64,000 bases of DNA from Mesorhizobium escarrei (GCF_935825525.1 NZ_CAKXZT010000079.1:48155-112154), one strand, 5' to 3'; shown: positions 38,126-47,953, counted from the stretch's first letter. The notes: generated by a model not told the origin, from the letters alone. Made by a program: numbers and translations.

Positions 38126-39589
38126 ATGCGCGCCCAGCCAAAGGCATCGCACTATGTCAACGGACGCTACATCGACGATGAACAAGGTGCGCCGCTGCCG
38201 GTCATCTATCCGGCAACCGGCGAGACCATCGCGATGCTGCGTTCGGCGACGCCGAACGTGCTGGAGCTGGCGATCGAAGCAGCGCGAGCAGCACAACCGG
38301 CCTGGGCACGGCTGAAGCCGGTCGAGCGCGGGCGCATCCTGCGCCGCGCCGCCGACATATTGCGCGCGCGCAACGCCGACCTGGCGCGCGTCGAGACGCT
38401 GGATACCGGCAAGGCGATCCAGGAGACGCTGGTGGCGGACGCGCCGTCGGCAGCCGACTGCCTCGAATATTTCGGCGGCGCGGTCGCTGCCTATAATGGC
38501 GAGTCCGTCGATCTCGGCGGACCCTTTGCCTATACAAGGCGCGAGGCGCTGGGCGTCTGCATCGGCATCGGCGCCTGGAACTACCCGATCCAGATCGCCG
38601 GCTGGAAATCGGCGCCGGCACTCGCCATGGGCAACGCCATGGTGTTCAAGCCGTCGGAGAACACGCCGCTGTCGGCGCTGGCGCTCGCCGAAATCTATAC
38701 CGAGGCCGGCCTGCCCGACGGGCTGTTCAACGTCGTGCAAGGCTATGGCGACGTCGGCGCCGGGCTCGTCGGGCACGATGTCGTTGCCAAGGTTTCGGTC
38801 ACCGGCTCGGTGCCGACCGGCCGTAAGGTGCTGTCGCTCGCCGGCTCGAAGATGAAGCATGCCACCATGGAGCTTGGCGGCAAGTCGCCGCTGATTATCT
38901 TCGACGATGCCGACGTCGAAAACGCCATCGGCGGCGCGATGCTCGGCAATTTCTATTCGACCGGCCAGATCTGCTCCAACGGCACGCGGGTCTTCGTGCA
39001 GAAGGGCATCCACGACCGTTTCGTCGAACGGCTGGTCGAGCGGACCAAGAAGATCCGTGTCGGCGATCCGCTTGACCAGGAAACGCAGATGGGGCCGCTG
39101 GTCTCCAAAGCGCAGCACGAGAAGGTCATCTTCTATATCGAGGCCGGCAAGCAGGATGGCGCTGTGCTCGCCTGCGGCGGCAATGTACCTTCGCTGCAAG
39201 GGTTCCAGGGCGGCTTCTTCGTCGAGCCGACGGTCTTCACCGGCGTCACCGACACCATGCGCATCGCGCGCGAGGAGATTTTCGGGCCTGTCATGAGCGT
39301 GCTGAAATTCGACGGCGAGGACGAGGTGATCGACCGCGCTAACGATAGCGAATTCGGCCTTGCCGCCGGCGTGTTCACGCGCGACCTGCCGCGCGCCCAC
39401 CGCGTCATCGCCGAGCTGCAGGCCGGCACCTGCTGGATCAACGCCTACAATCTGACGCCCGTCGAAATTCCGTTCGGCGGCTTCAAGCAGTCGGGAATCG
39501 GGCGAGAAAACTCGCTTGCCGCGTTGGCACTCTATTCGCAGTTGAAGTCGGTCTATGTCGAGACCGGCGACGTCGCGAGCCCATACTGA
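38126..39589 (+). CDS. betB: Betaine aldehyde dehydrogenase
   Basis: The 487-residue NAD(P)-dependent aldehyde dehydrogenase makes glycine betaine from betaine aldehyde. Cys283 in [12 protein letters not shown] is the nucleophile. The catalytic Glu is in [10 protein letters not shown] near residue 250 and the nucleotide region is [13 protein letters not shown]. The Shine-Dalgarno is GGAGAGG, 5 bases before the ATG. It ends the betI-betC-(PLP enzyme)-betA-betB operon and converges with the phosphohexomutase gene. Its product is an osmoprotectant and carbon source in rhizobia. Confidence 0.95.
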   Translation: MRAQPKASHYVNGRYIDDEQGAPLPVIYPATGETIAMLRSATPNVLELAIEAARAAQPAWARLKPVERGRILRRAADILRARNADLARVETLDTGKAIQETLVADAPSAADCLEYFGGAVAAYNGESVDLGGPFAYTRREALGVCIGIGAWNYPIQIAGWKSAPALAMGNAMVFKPSENTPLSALALAEIYTEAGLPDGLFNVVQGYGDVGAGLVGHDVVAKVSVTGSVPTGRKVLSLAGSKMKHATMELGGKSPLIIFDDADVENAIGGAMLGNFYSTGQICSNGTRVFVQKGIHDRFVERLVERTKKIRVGDPLDQETQMGPLVSKAQHEKVIFYIEAGKQDGAVLACGGNVPSLQGFQGGFFVEPTVFTGVTDTMRIAREEIFGPVMSVLKFDGEDEVIDRANDSEFGLAAGVFTRDLPRAHRVIAELQAGTCWINAYNLTPVEIPFGGFKQSGIGRENSLAALALYSQLKSVYVETGDVASPY

Positions 39590-39621
39590 GGCTCACCGCG
39601 CCGCCGTTCGGAGACCTTAGA

Positions 39622-41142
39622 CTAGAAGGTCTGGTTATAGGCGCCGACCTCAGGGCTGCGGCGCAGCACCGCGTCGACGGCTTCGAACATCTGCCGGCGC
39701 CGCTCCGATGACACCGGGCTCTCCACCACGACGACAAGCTCCGGCTTGTTCGACGACGCCCGCACCAGGCCCCAGGTGCCGTCCTCGGCAACGACGCGAA
39801 CGCCATTGACGGTGATCAGCTCGGCGATCTTCTGCCCGGCGAAGATGGCGCCGTCATGCTTCATGGCCTGAAAGTCGGAAACGACCCGCTCGACCACGCC
39901 ATATTTCAGCTCGTCGGCGCAGTGCGGCGACATGGTTGGCGTGCCGAAGGTCAGCGGCAGGTCGCGATAGAGATCGGCCATGCTGCTTTTGGGGCTGCGA
40001 TCCAGCATCTCGCAGATGGCGATGGCTGTGATCAGACCATCGTCATAGCCGCGCCCGATTGGCGGGTTGAAGAAGAAATGACCGGATTTCTCGAAACCGG
40101 CGATGGCGCCAAGCTCGGCCACGCGCCGTTTTATGTAGGAGTGGCCGGTCTTCCAGTAGTCGGTGACGGCGCCATCGGCGCGCAGGGCGGCGTCGGTATT
40201 GAACAATCCGGTCGACTTGACGTCGACGACGAAGGTCGAGCCGGGATGCAGGCGCGCAATGTCGCGCGCGAGCATGACGCCGACCTTGTCGGCGAAGATT
40301 TCGTTGCCCTCATTGTCGACCACGCCGCAGCGGTCGCCATCGCCGTCGAAGCCAAGCCCGACGTCGGCTCCCGTCTCCAGCACCTTGTCGCGGATCGCGT
40401 GCAGCATCTTCATGTCTTCGGGATTGGGGTTGTAGTTCGGAAACCTATGATCGAGCTCGACATCGAGCGGAATCACCTCGCAGCCGATCCGTTCCAGCGC
40501 TTCAGGTGCAAAAGCGCCGGCGGTGCCGTTGCCGCAGGCGGCGACCACCTTGAGCTTTCTCGATATGCGCTTGTCGCGGGTCAGGTCGTCCAGATAGATC
40601 TTGCGGAAATCCGCAACGAAGTCATAGGAGCCGCCGCCGACCAGGTCGAAGTCGCCGGCAAGCACGATCGCCTTCAATGCGCTCATTTCCTCCGGACCGA
40701 AGGTCAAGGGGCGCGCCGCCCCCATCTTGACGCCGCTCCAGCCGTTCTCGTTGTGCGAGGCGGTGACCATGGCGACCGACGGCGTGTCGAGCGCGAACTG
40801 GGCGAAATAGGCCATCGGCGACAGCGCCAGCCCGATATCCCTAACCCGCGCGCCGGCGGCCATCAGCCCCGAAACCAGCGCCAGCTTGATAGCCAGCGAA
40901 TAGGAACGGAAATCATGCCCGGTCACGATATCCGGCCCGGCGCCCAAGCGCCGGATCAGCGTGCCGAGCCCCATGCCGAGTGCCTGGACACCGATCAGAT
41001 TGAGCTCCGGCGGCTCGGCGGAGCCAGGATGGCCGAACCACCAGCGCGCATCATATTCACGAAAGCCGGACGCCTTGATCAGCGCCGTGGTTTCAAACTC
41101 GAAGGTGTTGGGAACGGCTTCACTAACGATCTTCAGGGACAA
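39622..41142 (-). CDS. Phosphomannomutase/phosphoglucomutase family protein
   Basis: The 506-residue alpha-D-phosphohexomutase has the phosphoserine site TASHNENGWSGVK (Ser129), the Mg loop GFDGDGDRCGVVD near residue 265, and the C-terminal phosphate-binding region VRASSNKPELVVVVES. It interconverts hexose 1- and 6-phosphates for sugar nucleotides and surface polysaccharides. The sugar preference is uncertain; PMM/PGM is the general name. No exopolysaccharide gene is adjacent. It converges with betB and is divergent from the tRNA gene. Confidence 0.9.
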   Translation of the reverse strand: MSLKIVSEAVPNTFEFETTALIKASGFREYDARWWFGHPGSAEPPELNLIGVQALGMGLGTLIRRLGAGPDIVTGHDFRSYSLAIKLALVSGLMAAGARVRDIGLALSPMAYFAQFALDTPSVAMVTASHNENGWSGVKMGAARPLTFGPEEMSALKAIVLAGDFDLVGGGSYDFVADFRKIYLDDLTRDKRISRKLKVVAACGNGTAGAFAPEALERIGCEVIPLDVELDHRFPNYNPNPEDMKMLHAIRDKVLETGADVGLGFDGDGDRCGVVDNEGNEIFADKVGVMLARDIARLHPGSTFVVDVKSTGLFNTDAALRADGAVTDYWKTGHSYIKRRVAELGAIAGFEKSGHFFFNPPIGRGYDDGLITAIAICEMLDRSPKSSMADLYRDLPLTFGTPTMSPHCADELKYGVVERVVSDFQAMKHDGAIFAGQKIAELITVNGVRVVAEDGTWGLVRASSNKPELVVVVESPVSSERRRQMFEAVDAVLRRSPEVGAYNQTF

Positions 41143-41344
41143 GACAGCAACTCCAAGCGGCTGGATTCAGAGTGGTTTCAACGCAGGTGGCCATGCCTAT
41201 AACACGAGCCTTTAAGCGGTGTTATCTCCCAGGGAACCTAAACCTGTATGACGTTAAGGCGAAACGGCAAGAAATGCGACAGAAGCGCTGCCATTGGCGC
41301 TTGCAGGAACGAAGTACGGCGGCTATAAGCCCGCGGTCTGGTCA

Positions 41345-41421
41345 CGGAGTGTAGCGCAGCCTGGTAGCGCACATCGTTCGGGACGATGGGGTCGCAGGTT
41401 CAAATCCTGCCACTCCGACCA
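41345..41421 (+). tRNA. tRNA-Pro (anticodon CGG)
   Basis: The acceptor stem pairs CGGAGTG with CACTCCG. The D arm has AGCCTGGTAGC, the anticodon stem-loop is CATCG-TTCGGGA-CGATG with CGG at 41379-41381, and the T arm has GGTTCAAATCC. The CCA end (41419-41421) is encoded. It reads proline codon CCG. A hairpin follows at 41427. Confidence 0.96.
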
Positions 41422-41426
41422 GAACC

Positions 41427-41447
41427 GCCCGCCTCCGGCCGGCGGGC
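41427..41447. terminator. Hairpin after tRNA-Pro
   Basis: GCCCGCC-N7-GGCGGGC, five bases after the tRNA. No T-run follows, so termination is only possible, not certain. It may also serve the convergent universal stress gene. Confidence 0.4.
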
Positions 41448-41476
41448 TGACCGATGTCCGCGACAGGCAGCAGCGG

Positions 41477-42310
41477 CTACCGCGCCATAAGGATCGGCAT
41501 CGACGGGTCGTCAAGCATCGAGACGGTGACGCCGCCGAAGATGCGCTCGCGCAATCGGGAATGACCATAGGCGCCCATCACCATCAGGTCGGCGGCGATG
41601 TCGAGCGCGTGCCGGCGAAGCACGTCGACGACTGAATGGTCCAGGCTGGGCAGCCGGTCAACCGTGACATTCACGCCATGCCGCGCGAGATAGGCGGCGG
41701 CGGCTCCGGGTTCGGCCCCGTGGCGGTACTCGTCCTCCACCGGATCGACCATGACGAGGTTCACCTCATCGGCGCCTGGTAGCAGGCCGAGGGATTCGCG
41801 GACGGCACGCGATGCCTCCAGACGGGCGTCCCATGCAATCAGCACGCGTTTCGGCTTCAGGGTCGGCCGCGACCCCTCGGGGATGAGCAGCAAGGGCTTT
41901 CCCGAAGAAAACAATGCCCCTTCGATCGCTTTGCTTTTCAGCGTTTGGTCGGCGAGCAACTCCGGTCCAATAACCGTAATGTCGGCGTAGCGGGCACGGC
42001 GGCCGACGGTGTCGTCGGCCCAGCCGGCTTCCGGATATTCGCTGGAGACATCGGCGGAAAGCGCACTGCCGGCGAGAAAAGCCGACAGGTCAGCAGTTCG
42101 CTTCTTCAACAGATCCTCGACGGCCCGACGCTCGTCGAGCCAGGCTTCTGAAACGACCGCGGCATACTCCCCGACTGGTGGCGGCGCAGCTACGGCGACG
42201 ACGAGAACAGCAAGATGGGCGCCGATCTCGTTGCATAGATCGGCGGCAAGCTTGAGGTCACCGTCTCCCTTGCTCGGTCCCGTAACGGTAAGTATCGTCC
42301 TGAAAGCCAT
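41477..42310 (-). CDS. Universal stress protein with two UspA domains
   Basis: The 277-residue protein starts at MAFRTILTV. The C-terminal half has the nucleotide-binding motif GAYGHSRLRERIFGG and the strand LPSLDHSVVDVL. The N-terminal half is a second, more divergent UspA fold. Such proteins help in starvation, redox or low-oxygen survival. It is divergent from a kinase/P-loop gene, and the 301-base gap holds a perfect FNR/FixK-type box at 42409-42422, so microaerobic induction is likely. Confidence 0.88.
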   Translation of the reverse strand: MAFRTILTVTGPSKGDGDLKLAADLCNEIGAHLAVLVVAVAAPPPVGEYAAVVSEAWLDERRAVEDLLKKRTADLSAFLAGSALSADVSSEYPEAGWADDTVGRRARYADITVIGPELLADQTLKSKAIEGALFSSGKPLLLIPEGSRPTLKPKRVLIAWDARLEASRAVRESLGLLPGADEVNLVMVDPVEDEYRHGAEPGAAAAYLARHGVNVTVDRLPSLDHSVVDVLRRHALDIAADLMVMGAYGHSRLRERIFGGVTVSMLDDPSMPILMAR

Positions 42311-42408
42311 GGCGGTTGCTCCCGATCTCAAAGCCAATCGTCGTTGCAACAACAGCGAGACGGCTCGGCGCTCCCCAGCGCTGAGACAAGAACGTCGCCG
42401 CGCATCAT

Positions 42409-42422
42409 TTGATCCGTATCAA
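42409..42422. promoter_or_regulatory. FNR/FixK-type box
   Basis: TTGAT-ccgt-ATCAA matches the FNR/FixK consensus in all ten conserved positions. It lies in the 301-base gap between the leftward universal stress gene (99 bases away) and the rightward kinase gene (190 bases away). A microoxic activator could act on either or both. Confidence 0.75.
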
Positions 42423-42611
42423 CGTGCCCACGTGCCGACGCCAATTGGCTTCAGGCCGCCGGAGGACGCTAAGAAATACGCCCCACGGAACGTAACCGTG
42501 ACTTGGCTGGTTATATCCAGACGCTGCGGCAGCAAGGGCCTGATGGCGCGGAATTTTCAGCGACCACGCTCGTTGGCTTCCACAGGTGGATACAAAACAA
42601 AGAGGCAGCCG

Positions 42612-44174
42612 ATGATGGTCGAGGATCAGCAATCCGTGGCCGCGATGTTGATGGACCCTGCCGCATATGGCGAGAGCGGGCCGGTCGAGGCGATCGAAAC
42701 GCATATCTCGCGTATCTTCCTGGTTGGCCAGCGCGCCTACAAGATCAAGCGAGCGGTCAGACTGCCCTATGTCGACTTCTCGACCCCGGCTCTGCGGCTC
42801 GCCGCTTGCGAGAAGGAGGTCGAGCTCAACTCCAGGACTGCCCCAGGCCTCTATCTGGGGGTGCGGCGCATCACCCGAGAGGCCGCCGGGAAGCTGGCCT
42901 TCGACGGAAGCGGCAAACTGGTCGATGCGGCAATCGAGATGGTCCGCTTCGATCAGTCGAAGCTGCTCGATCGTATGGCAGTCGGTGGCGAACTGACGCC
43001 TGCGCTGATGACGGAGGTCGCGCGCATGGTCGTGCGCTATCATCGCGGCGCGCCGGAGATCCACAGGGGCAGCGGATCCTCGAACCTGGCAGGCGTGCTC
43101 GCCATCAACGAAGCCGGCTTTGCCACCAGCCATGTTTTCGACGAAGCCGAGATAAAGGTATTCACCGGGATTTTCCGCACCGCCCTCGCCCGTCATCGCG
43201 AGTTGCTCGACCGGCGGGAGGCGGCAGGCAAGATCCGGCGATGCCACGGTGATCTGCATCTGCGCAACATTTGTCTGTTCGAGGGAGAGCCCCGCCTCTT
43301 CGATTGCATCGAATTCAATGACCAGATCGCCAGCATCGATGTGCTTTACGACCTGGCCTTCCTGCTGATGGACCTCTGGCATCGCGGCTTTGCGGAACTC
43401 GCCAACCTGGTGATGAACCGCTACCTCGACGAAGCAGACGACGAGGACGGCTTCATCCTCCTGCCGTTTTTCATGGCAGTGCGGGCCGCAGTGCGCGCGC
43501 ATGTCACCGCAACCCAGGTCGAGGAAGGCGGTGACGATTCCGGCGGGCTGATTGCCGAGGCCAGATCCTATTTCGAGCTTGCCCGAACACTTCTCCAGGA
43601 AAAGCCGCCTCGGCTGATCGCCATCGGCGGCTTGAGTGGTTCCGGCAAGACGGCCGTTGCCGAGGCACTCGCCGCACATATCGGCGCGCCGCCCGGCGCA
43701 CGCATTGTCGAAAGCGACCGCATCCGCAAAGCCCTGCATGGTGTGCCGGCTGAAACGAAGCTGCCGGACAGGGCTTATCGACCTGAGGTGTCCGACCGCG
43801 TCTACCGCGAAATGGCATGGCGCGCCGACTTGATCCTTGCCGAAGGCGGTTCGGTGGTCGCCGATGCCGTCTTTGACAGGCCGGCCGATCGCGACCGCAT
43901 CGAGAAGGCGGCAAATGGCAGAGACGTTGCTTTCGCCGGATTCTGGCTGGAGGCGGATCCGCTCGTTCTTTGGCAGCGGGTGAGCGAGCGCAGCGGCGGT
44001 CCTTCTGACGCCACGGTCGATATCTTGTCGCGGCAATTGCAGCGACACGCCGCCCCGTCCACCTGGCGCAAGGTCGACGCCGATCGAAAGCTCGCCGATA
44101 TTGCCGCAGAATTGGCCAAGCTTTCGGACGCGGCCGGTTCTGCGCGGGATGCTCCACTCAAGACCGCATCCTGA
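42612..44174 (+). CDS. Aminoglycoside-phosphotransferase-like and P-loop kinase fusion protein
   Basis: The 520-residue fusion has an N-terminal aminoglycoside-phosphotransferase-like fold with CHGDLHLRNI near residue 212 and DCIEFND after it, and a C-terminal AAA_33-type P-loop with GGLSGSGKTAVAEAL near residue 340. The start is ATG 42612 or 42615. This architecture is common beside universal stress proteins in proteobacteria, and function is not established. Its neighbours, Usp and trxC, and the FixK-type box suggest a low-oxygen or redox role. trxC starts 38 bases downstream, so an operon is likely. Confidence 0.85.
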   Translation: MMVEDQQSVAAMLMDPAAYGESGPVEAIETHISRIFLVGQRAYKIKRAVRLPYVDFSTPALRLAACEKEVELNSRTAPGLYLGVRRITREAAGKLAFDGSGKLVDAAIEMVRFDQSKLLDRMAVGGELTPALMTEVARMVVRYHRGAPEIHRGSGSSNLAGVLAINEAGFATSHVFDEAEIKVFTGIFRTALARHRELLDRREAAGKIRRCHGDLHLRNICLFEGEPRLFDCIEFNDQIASIDVLYDLAFLLMDLWHRGFAELANLVMNRYLDEADDEDGFILLPFFMAVRAAVRAHVTATQVEEGGDDSGGLIAEARSYFELARTLLQEKPPRLIAIGGLSGSGKTAVAEALAAHIGAPPGARIVESDRIRKALHGVPAETKLPDRAYRPEVSDRVYREMAWRADLILAEGGSVVADAVFDRPADRDRIEKAANGRDVAFAGFWLEADPLVLWQRVSERSGGPSDATVDILSRQLQRHAAPSTWRKVDADRKLADIAAELAKLSDAAGSARDAPLKTAS

Positions 44175-44212
44175 CGGCGACGATCGACGCGCATAAAGAT
44201 GGGTAAATGGGC

Positions 44213-44659
44213 ATGACGCTGGAAAAGCTGGTGGTTTGTGGCAAATGCGGCGGGGTCAATCGCCTGCCGCCGGCACGCGATGCCGGGGACGCGAAATGCG
44301 GAAAGTGCGGCTCCAGGCTGTTCTCGGGTCACCCGGCAGACGTCGATGCACAGAGTTTCGATCGCCAGGTCACGCGAAGCAGCCTCCCCGTCGTCGTCGA
44401 TGTATGGGCACCATGGTGCGGCCCGTGCAAGATGATGGCGCCGGCCTATGAAGCGGCAGCCAACGAACTGGAGCCGCAGGTTCGCCTGATCAAGCTCAAT
44501 TCCGACAATGAGCAGGCCGTTGCAGCCAGGCTCGGCGTCCGCGGCATCCCAACCATGATCCTCTTCCATGGCGGACAGGAGGTTGCGCGCACATCCGGCG
44601 CAATGACGGCGGGACAGATCGTCAGGTGGGTCCGCGACCACCTGCCGGCCGCAGCCTGA
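44213..44659 (+). CDS. trxC: Thioredoxin 2 (TrxC), with N-terminal zinc site
   Basis: The 148-residue protein has four N-terminal cysteines (Cys9, Cys12, Cys29, Cys32) in CGKCGG and CGKCGS that bind zinc. A thioredoxin domain follows with active site WCGPC (Cys69, Cys72) and the cis-Pro in RGIPTMILF. Thioredoxin 2 reduces oxidised protein disulfides and is often stress-induced. An alternative start two codons upstream (44207) would change little. It is probably co-transcribed with the kinase fusion gene. Confidence 0.94.
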   Translation: MTLEKLVVCGKCGGVNRLPPARDAGDAKCGKCGSRLFSGHPADVDAQSFDRQVTRSSLPVVVDVWAPWCGPCKMMAPAYEAAANELEPQVRLIKLNSDNEQAVAARLGVRGIPTMILFHGGQEVARTSGAMTAGQIVRWVRDHLPAAA

Positions 44660-44772
44660 AAGCTGCCACTCCCGTGGATTTCGCTGATCGCGTGCTCAGC
44701 ACGACGGAAGCGAGCCAGGCGACTCGACGGCCGACGCTGAGCACAGAAGCCATACGATGACTTTAAGACATT

Positions 44773-44985
44773 CTACATCGGACGACGAATTTCCAGGCCG
44801 ACCTTAGGACCAGGCTCGGCCTCTGGTCCGTCCGAGATCGGGACAATGGCTGACGGGACAAACAACAGAGCAGCGCTGACACTGTTCAGCCAGTCATCGC
44901 CGAGCCGCTGCGTAAATGCCTCCCGTTGTCGCCAATCGCCCGGGCCGGGCCACAAAGCAATTTCGGTTCCGCTTCGCCGAAATAT
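44773..44985 (-). pseudogene. Relic of a RES-domain toxin (C-terminal part)
   Basis: Reading leftward, the frame ending at 44773 contains PGDWRQREAFTQRLGDDWL and SVSAALLFVPSAIVP, the C-terminal pattern of RES-domain NAD-degrading toxins (xDWR, GDxWL, SALLxVPSxxVP). The expected NYLLNPxHPDF stretch is missing and the N-terminal half is gone. The 380-base gap around it has no other gene, and no partner antitoxin is present. This is a decayed toxin-antitoxin locus. Confidence 0.55.
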
Positions 44986-45039
44986 GGATCCTGCGCTGGC
45001 GGGGCAACCTCCCGTTGGCGGAATACCGCGCCGGCTTGC

Positions 45040-46005
45040 CTAGGCGATGTCGTCGCGAATGCAGGCCTTCAGATGGCCGTCGGACGTTGCCCGCAATGGC
45101 GGGACGATGCCAGCGCAAGCGTCGAGGGCAACCGGGCAACGGGTTCGGAAAACACACCCGGTCGGCGGCTTTGCCGGGCTTGGAATGTCGCCCTTCAGCA
45201 CCTGCCGGCCTTGCCTGGCCAGCGGGTCGAGCGACGGAATGGCCGAGAGCAGCGCGCGCGTATAGGGATGCTGCGGCCTGGCATAGAGCGCGGCAGCAGG
45301 CGCGACTTCCATGATCCGGCCGAGGTAGAGAACGATCACCGTGTCGCAGATATATTCGACGACGGCCAGGTCATGCGAAATGAACAGCATGGTCAGACCG
45401 AGCCGGACCTGCAGGTCGCGCAAAAGATTGATGATTTGCGCCTGGATCGAGACATCGAGGGCAGAGACCGGCTCGTCGGCGACGATGAATTCGGGTTCGA
45501 GCGTAAGCGCCCGGGCGATGCCGATGCGCTGGCGCTGCCCGCCCGAAAACTCGTGGGCGTAGCGGTCATAGGCGTCGACTGGCAGCTCGACCGCGGCAAG
45601 CGCCTTCTCCGCCCTCGCCCGCCGCTCGCGCCTGTTGCCGATGCCCTGAATATCGAGGCCTTCGGTCAGGATCTGTCCAATGGTCATGCGCGGCGACAGA
45701 CTGGCGAACGGATCCTGGAAAATATACTGCATCCTTCGGCGCTGGCGAGCCAGTGGTCCGGCGCTCAGGCTGGTGATATCGACGCCGTCAAATCTTATTT
45801 CGCCGGACGTCGGCTCGATGAGACGCAGCACCGAGCGGCCGATCGTGGTCTTGCCCGATCCGGATTCGCCGACGAGACCGACCACCTGGCCGCGCGCAAT
45901 GTCGAAGGAAATATCTTCCAGCGCCCTGACCACGGGACCGCGCGAGAACGCCGTCGGCGCAAAATGCTTGGTCAGCTTCCTGACCGAAAGGAAGGGAGCG
46001 TCCAC
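45040..46005 (-). CDS. Peptide-type ABC transporter ATP-binding protein (OppF/DppF-like)
   Basis: The 321-residue ATPase has Walker A GESGSGKT, Q-loop FQDPFASLSPR, signature FSGGQRQRIGIARAL and Walker B EFIVADEPVSALD. The C-terminal oligopeptide-transporter extension ends with the cysteine pattern GCVFRTRCPVALDACAG. GTG 46005 lies 2 bases after the OppD-like stop, with GAGGAT upstream. It powers uptake with the OppD-like ATPase. It closes the leftward six-gene transport operon. The substrate is unknown. Confidence 0.93.
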   Translation of the reverse strand: MDAPFLSVRKLTKHFAPTAFSRGPVVRALEDISFDIARGQVVGLVGESGSGKTTIGRSVLRLIEPTSGEIRFDGVDITSLSAGPLARQRRRMQYIFQDPFASLSPRMTIGQILTEGLDIQGIGNRRERRARAEKALAAVELPVDAYDRYAHEFSGGQRQRIGIARALTLEPEFIVADEPVSALDVSIQAQIINLLRDLQVRLGLTMLFISHDLAVVEYICDTVIVLYLGRIMEVAPAAALYARPQHPYTRALLSAIPSLDPLARQGRQVLKGDIPSPAKPPTGCVFRTRCPVALDACAGIVPPLRATSDGHLKACIRDDIA

Positions 46006-46007
46006 TG

Positions 46008-47015
46008 TCAGAGATCCTCCCAGCGCAAACAACGGCTCTGCTGGGTCGACGTCGCCGCGAACAATGGCGGTACAGCGGTGCGGCAGGCATCGACAGCCAG
46101 GGCGCAACGCGGCGCGAAAGAGCAGCCCTTGGGCAGCAGGGCCAGCGATGGAACATTGCCGGCGATGGTCGGCAGCGGCGTTCCTGCTGCCTTCAGCGTA
46201 GTGGCCTGGCCAAGCCGCGGCACCGAACGCATCAGGCCGGCGGTGTAGGGATGACGCGGACGAGTGAACACCTCGCTCACCGGACCCGATTCCACGATGC
46301 GCCCGGCATACATCACCGCGACCCGGTCGGCGATCTCGGCAACGACGCCGAGATTGTGCGTTACGAACAGAATGCCCATGCCGCGTTGCGCCTGCAGCGC
46401 GGCCAGCAGGTCGAGAATCTGGGCCTGGATGGTGACGTCGAGCGCGGTGGTCGGCTCGTCGGCGATCAGCAAGGTCGGATCGCAGGACAATGCCATGGCG
46501 ATGGTGGCGCGCTGCCGCATCCCTCCCGACAGCTCATGCGGGTATTGCCGCGCCCGCCGATCGGGATCGGGAATGCCGACCTGAGCCAAAAGTCGCACGG
46601 CATCAGTGGCCGCATCACGATGCGACTTGCCGAGATGGATGCGGATCGGTTCGGCGATCTGTTCGCCGATGCTGTAGACCGGATTGAGGCTGGTCATCGG
46701 CTCCTGGAACACCATGCCGATGTCGTTGCCGCGCACCTTGCGCAGCGACTCGGGATCGAGGCCGGTCAGCTCGGTGACCGTGCCGTCCCTGCGCCGCAGC
46801 GCGATCGATCCCTCGGCGATGCGTCCGATCTTCTTCGGCAGCAGCCCGATGATCGACAGGCTGGTGACCGACTTGCCTGATCCCGACTCGCCGACCAGCG
46901 CAACCGTCTCGCCCGAACCTATCACCAGGTCGACGTCCTGCACGGCGGCGATGTCGCGTCCGGCGATACGGAACACCGCCCGCAGACCGGAAATCGAGAG
47001 GATCGGAGCGTCCAC
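46008..47015 (-). CDS. Peptide-type ABC transporter ATP-binding protein (OppD/DppD-like)
   Basis: This is the second ATPase of the pair, 335 residues, with [34 protein letters not shown] and [14 protein letters not shown]. It has the C-terminal [16 protein letters not shown] block of this subfamily. The GTG start at 47015 is 2 bases after the DapA-like stop. The junction GTGGACGCTCC is shared with the start of the OppF-like gene, which hints at an old duplication. It acts in the cytoplasm on the two permeases downstream of the binding protein. Confidence 0.93.
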   Translation of the reverse strand: MDAPILSISGLRAVFRIAGRDIAAVQDVDLVIGSGETVALVGESGSGKSVTSLSIIGLLPKKIGRIAEGSIALRRRDGTVTELTGLDPESLRKVRGNDIGMVFQEPMTSLNPVYSIGEQIAEPIRIHLGKSHRDAATDAVRLLAQVGIPDPDRRARQYPHELSGGMRQRATIAMALSCDPTLLIADEPTTALDVTIQAQILDLLAALQAQRGMGILFVTHNLGVVAEIADRVAVMYAGRIVESGPVSEVFTRPRHPYTAGLMRSVPRLGQATTLKAAGTPLPTIAGNVPSLALLPKGCSFAPRCALAVDACRTAVPPLFAATSTQQSRCLRWEDL

Positions 47016-47017
47016 GG

Positions 47018-47935
47018 TCAGCGCAGCAAGCCGACGTCGCGAAGGATAATGTCGACCTTTGCGGCTTCCTCGTCGTTCAGGCTGCGTTGCGGCCGCGCCA
47101 TGGTATTGGAGGCGATGATGCCGAGGCTCCTCATCGCGGTCTTGAAGGCGCCGACCCCGGCCGAGCCGGCGCTCGTCCTGCCGAGCGAGATCCAGACGAT
47201 CTCGAACAGCTTCAACAGCCGCTCCTGCTCCAGGCGGGCTTCGGCGTACTGACCCGCCTGCATCAGGTTCCACAGCCTGACGTAACCGTGCGGGTCGACA
47301 TTGGCGAGGCCCGGCACGACACCATGCGCGCCCATGGCAAGCACGCTGTCGACCAGGATCTCGGACCCGGTCATGCCGAAGAAACTCGGATCGTTGGCCA
47401 TGTCCTTGAGCACATACCGTAGATTGCCGTCGTCACCGCTGGAATCCTTGATGCCGGCGATAGCGCCCTCGCTGGCAAGGCCGACGGTGGTCTGGCGCTC
47501 CAGCTTGACATGGACGCAGACCGGGATGTCGTAGGCGATGATCGGGATGTCGACCGCGTCCTTGATGTAGCGGAAGTGATCGCCGATCTCGGGCTGGCTG
47601 GTGCGGGCATAGAACGGCGCGGTGACCACGACTGCGTCAGCGCCGGCCGATCTCGCTGTCAGGGCGTGGTTGATGACGCGATCGGTCGTCGGGTCGATGA
47701 CCCCGGCGAAGGTCGGAACGCGGCCATTGTTGACCTTGACCGCGTGCTCGATGATGGCCCGGCGGCCGGCCTCGTCATGGAAGACAACCTCGCTGGTCGA
47801 GCCGAGCACGAACAGGCCGTGGACGCCGCCGTCGAGCAGGTTTTCGATGGTCCGCGTGAACGACGCAAAATCGACACTGAAATCGGCATTGAGCGGGGTG
47901 ACGACAGGTGGCACGACGCCGGTAAACAGGGGCAT
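47018..47935 (-). CDS. Dihydrodipicolinate synthase/N-acetylneuraminate lyase family protein
   Basis: The 305-residue class I aldolase has its Schiff-base lysine in [11 protein letters not shown] near residue 165 and the Tyr of IIAYDIPV near residue 137. It resembles pyruvate-dependent lyases such as DapA, KdgD and NanA, and it is not the biosynthetic DapA by context. It sits inside the transport operon, between the permease and the OppD-like ATPase. It should split or make a keto-acid derived from the imported compound. A second family member lies at 54341 in the divergent operon. Confidence 0.9.
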   Translation of the reverse strand: MPLFTGVVPPVVTPLNADFSVDFASFTRTIENLLDGGVHGLFVLGSTSEVVFHDEAGRRAIIEHAVKVNNGRVPTFAGVIDPTTDRVINHALTARSAGADAVVVTAPFYARTSQPEIGDHFRYIKDAVDIPIIAYDIPVCVHVKLERQTTVGLASEGAIAGIKDSSGDDGNLRYVLKDMANDPSFFGMTGSEILVDSVLAMGAHGVVPGLANVDPHGYVRLWNLMQAGQYAEARLEQERLLKLFEIVWISLGRTSAGSAGVGAFKTAMRSLGIIASNTMARPQRSLNDEEAAKVDIILRDVGLLR

Positions 47936-47953
47936 TTTTCAAAAACCTTCAGG

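Noticed and set aside
38033..39400. 455-codon minus-strand frame opposite betB
   Set aside because: It is the shadow of the betB codons; no family likeness and no start signal.
41345..41447. tRNA-Pro as an integration site for a mobile element
   Set aside because: No duplicated tRNA 3' end and no integrase were found near it.
42405..44048. 547-codon minus-strand frame opposite the kinase fusion gene
   Set aside because: It overlaps the FixK-type box and a gene with clear motifs on the other strand; no domain pattern was found.
44926..46248. 440-codon plus-strand frame across the OppF-like gene
   Set aside because: Antisense shadow with no recognised domain.
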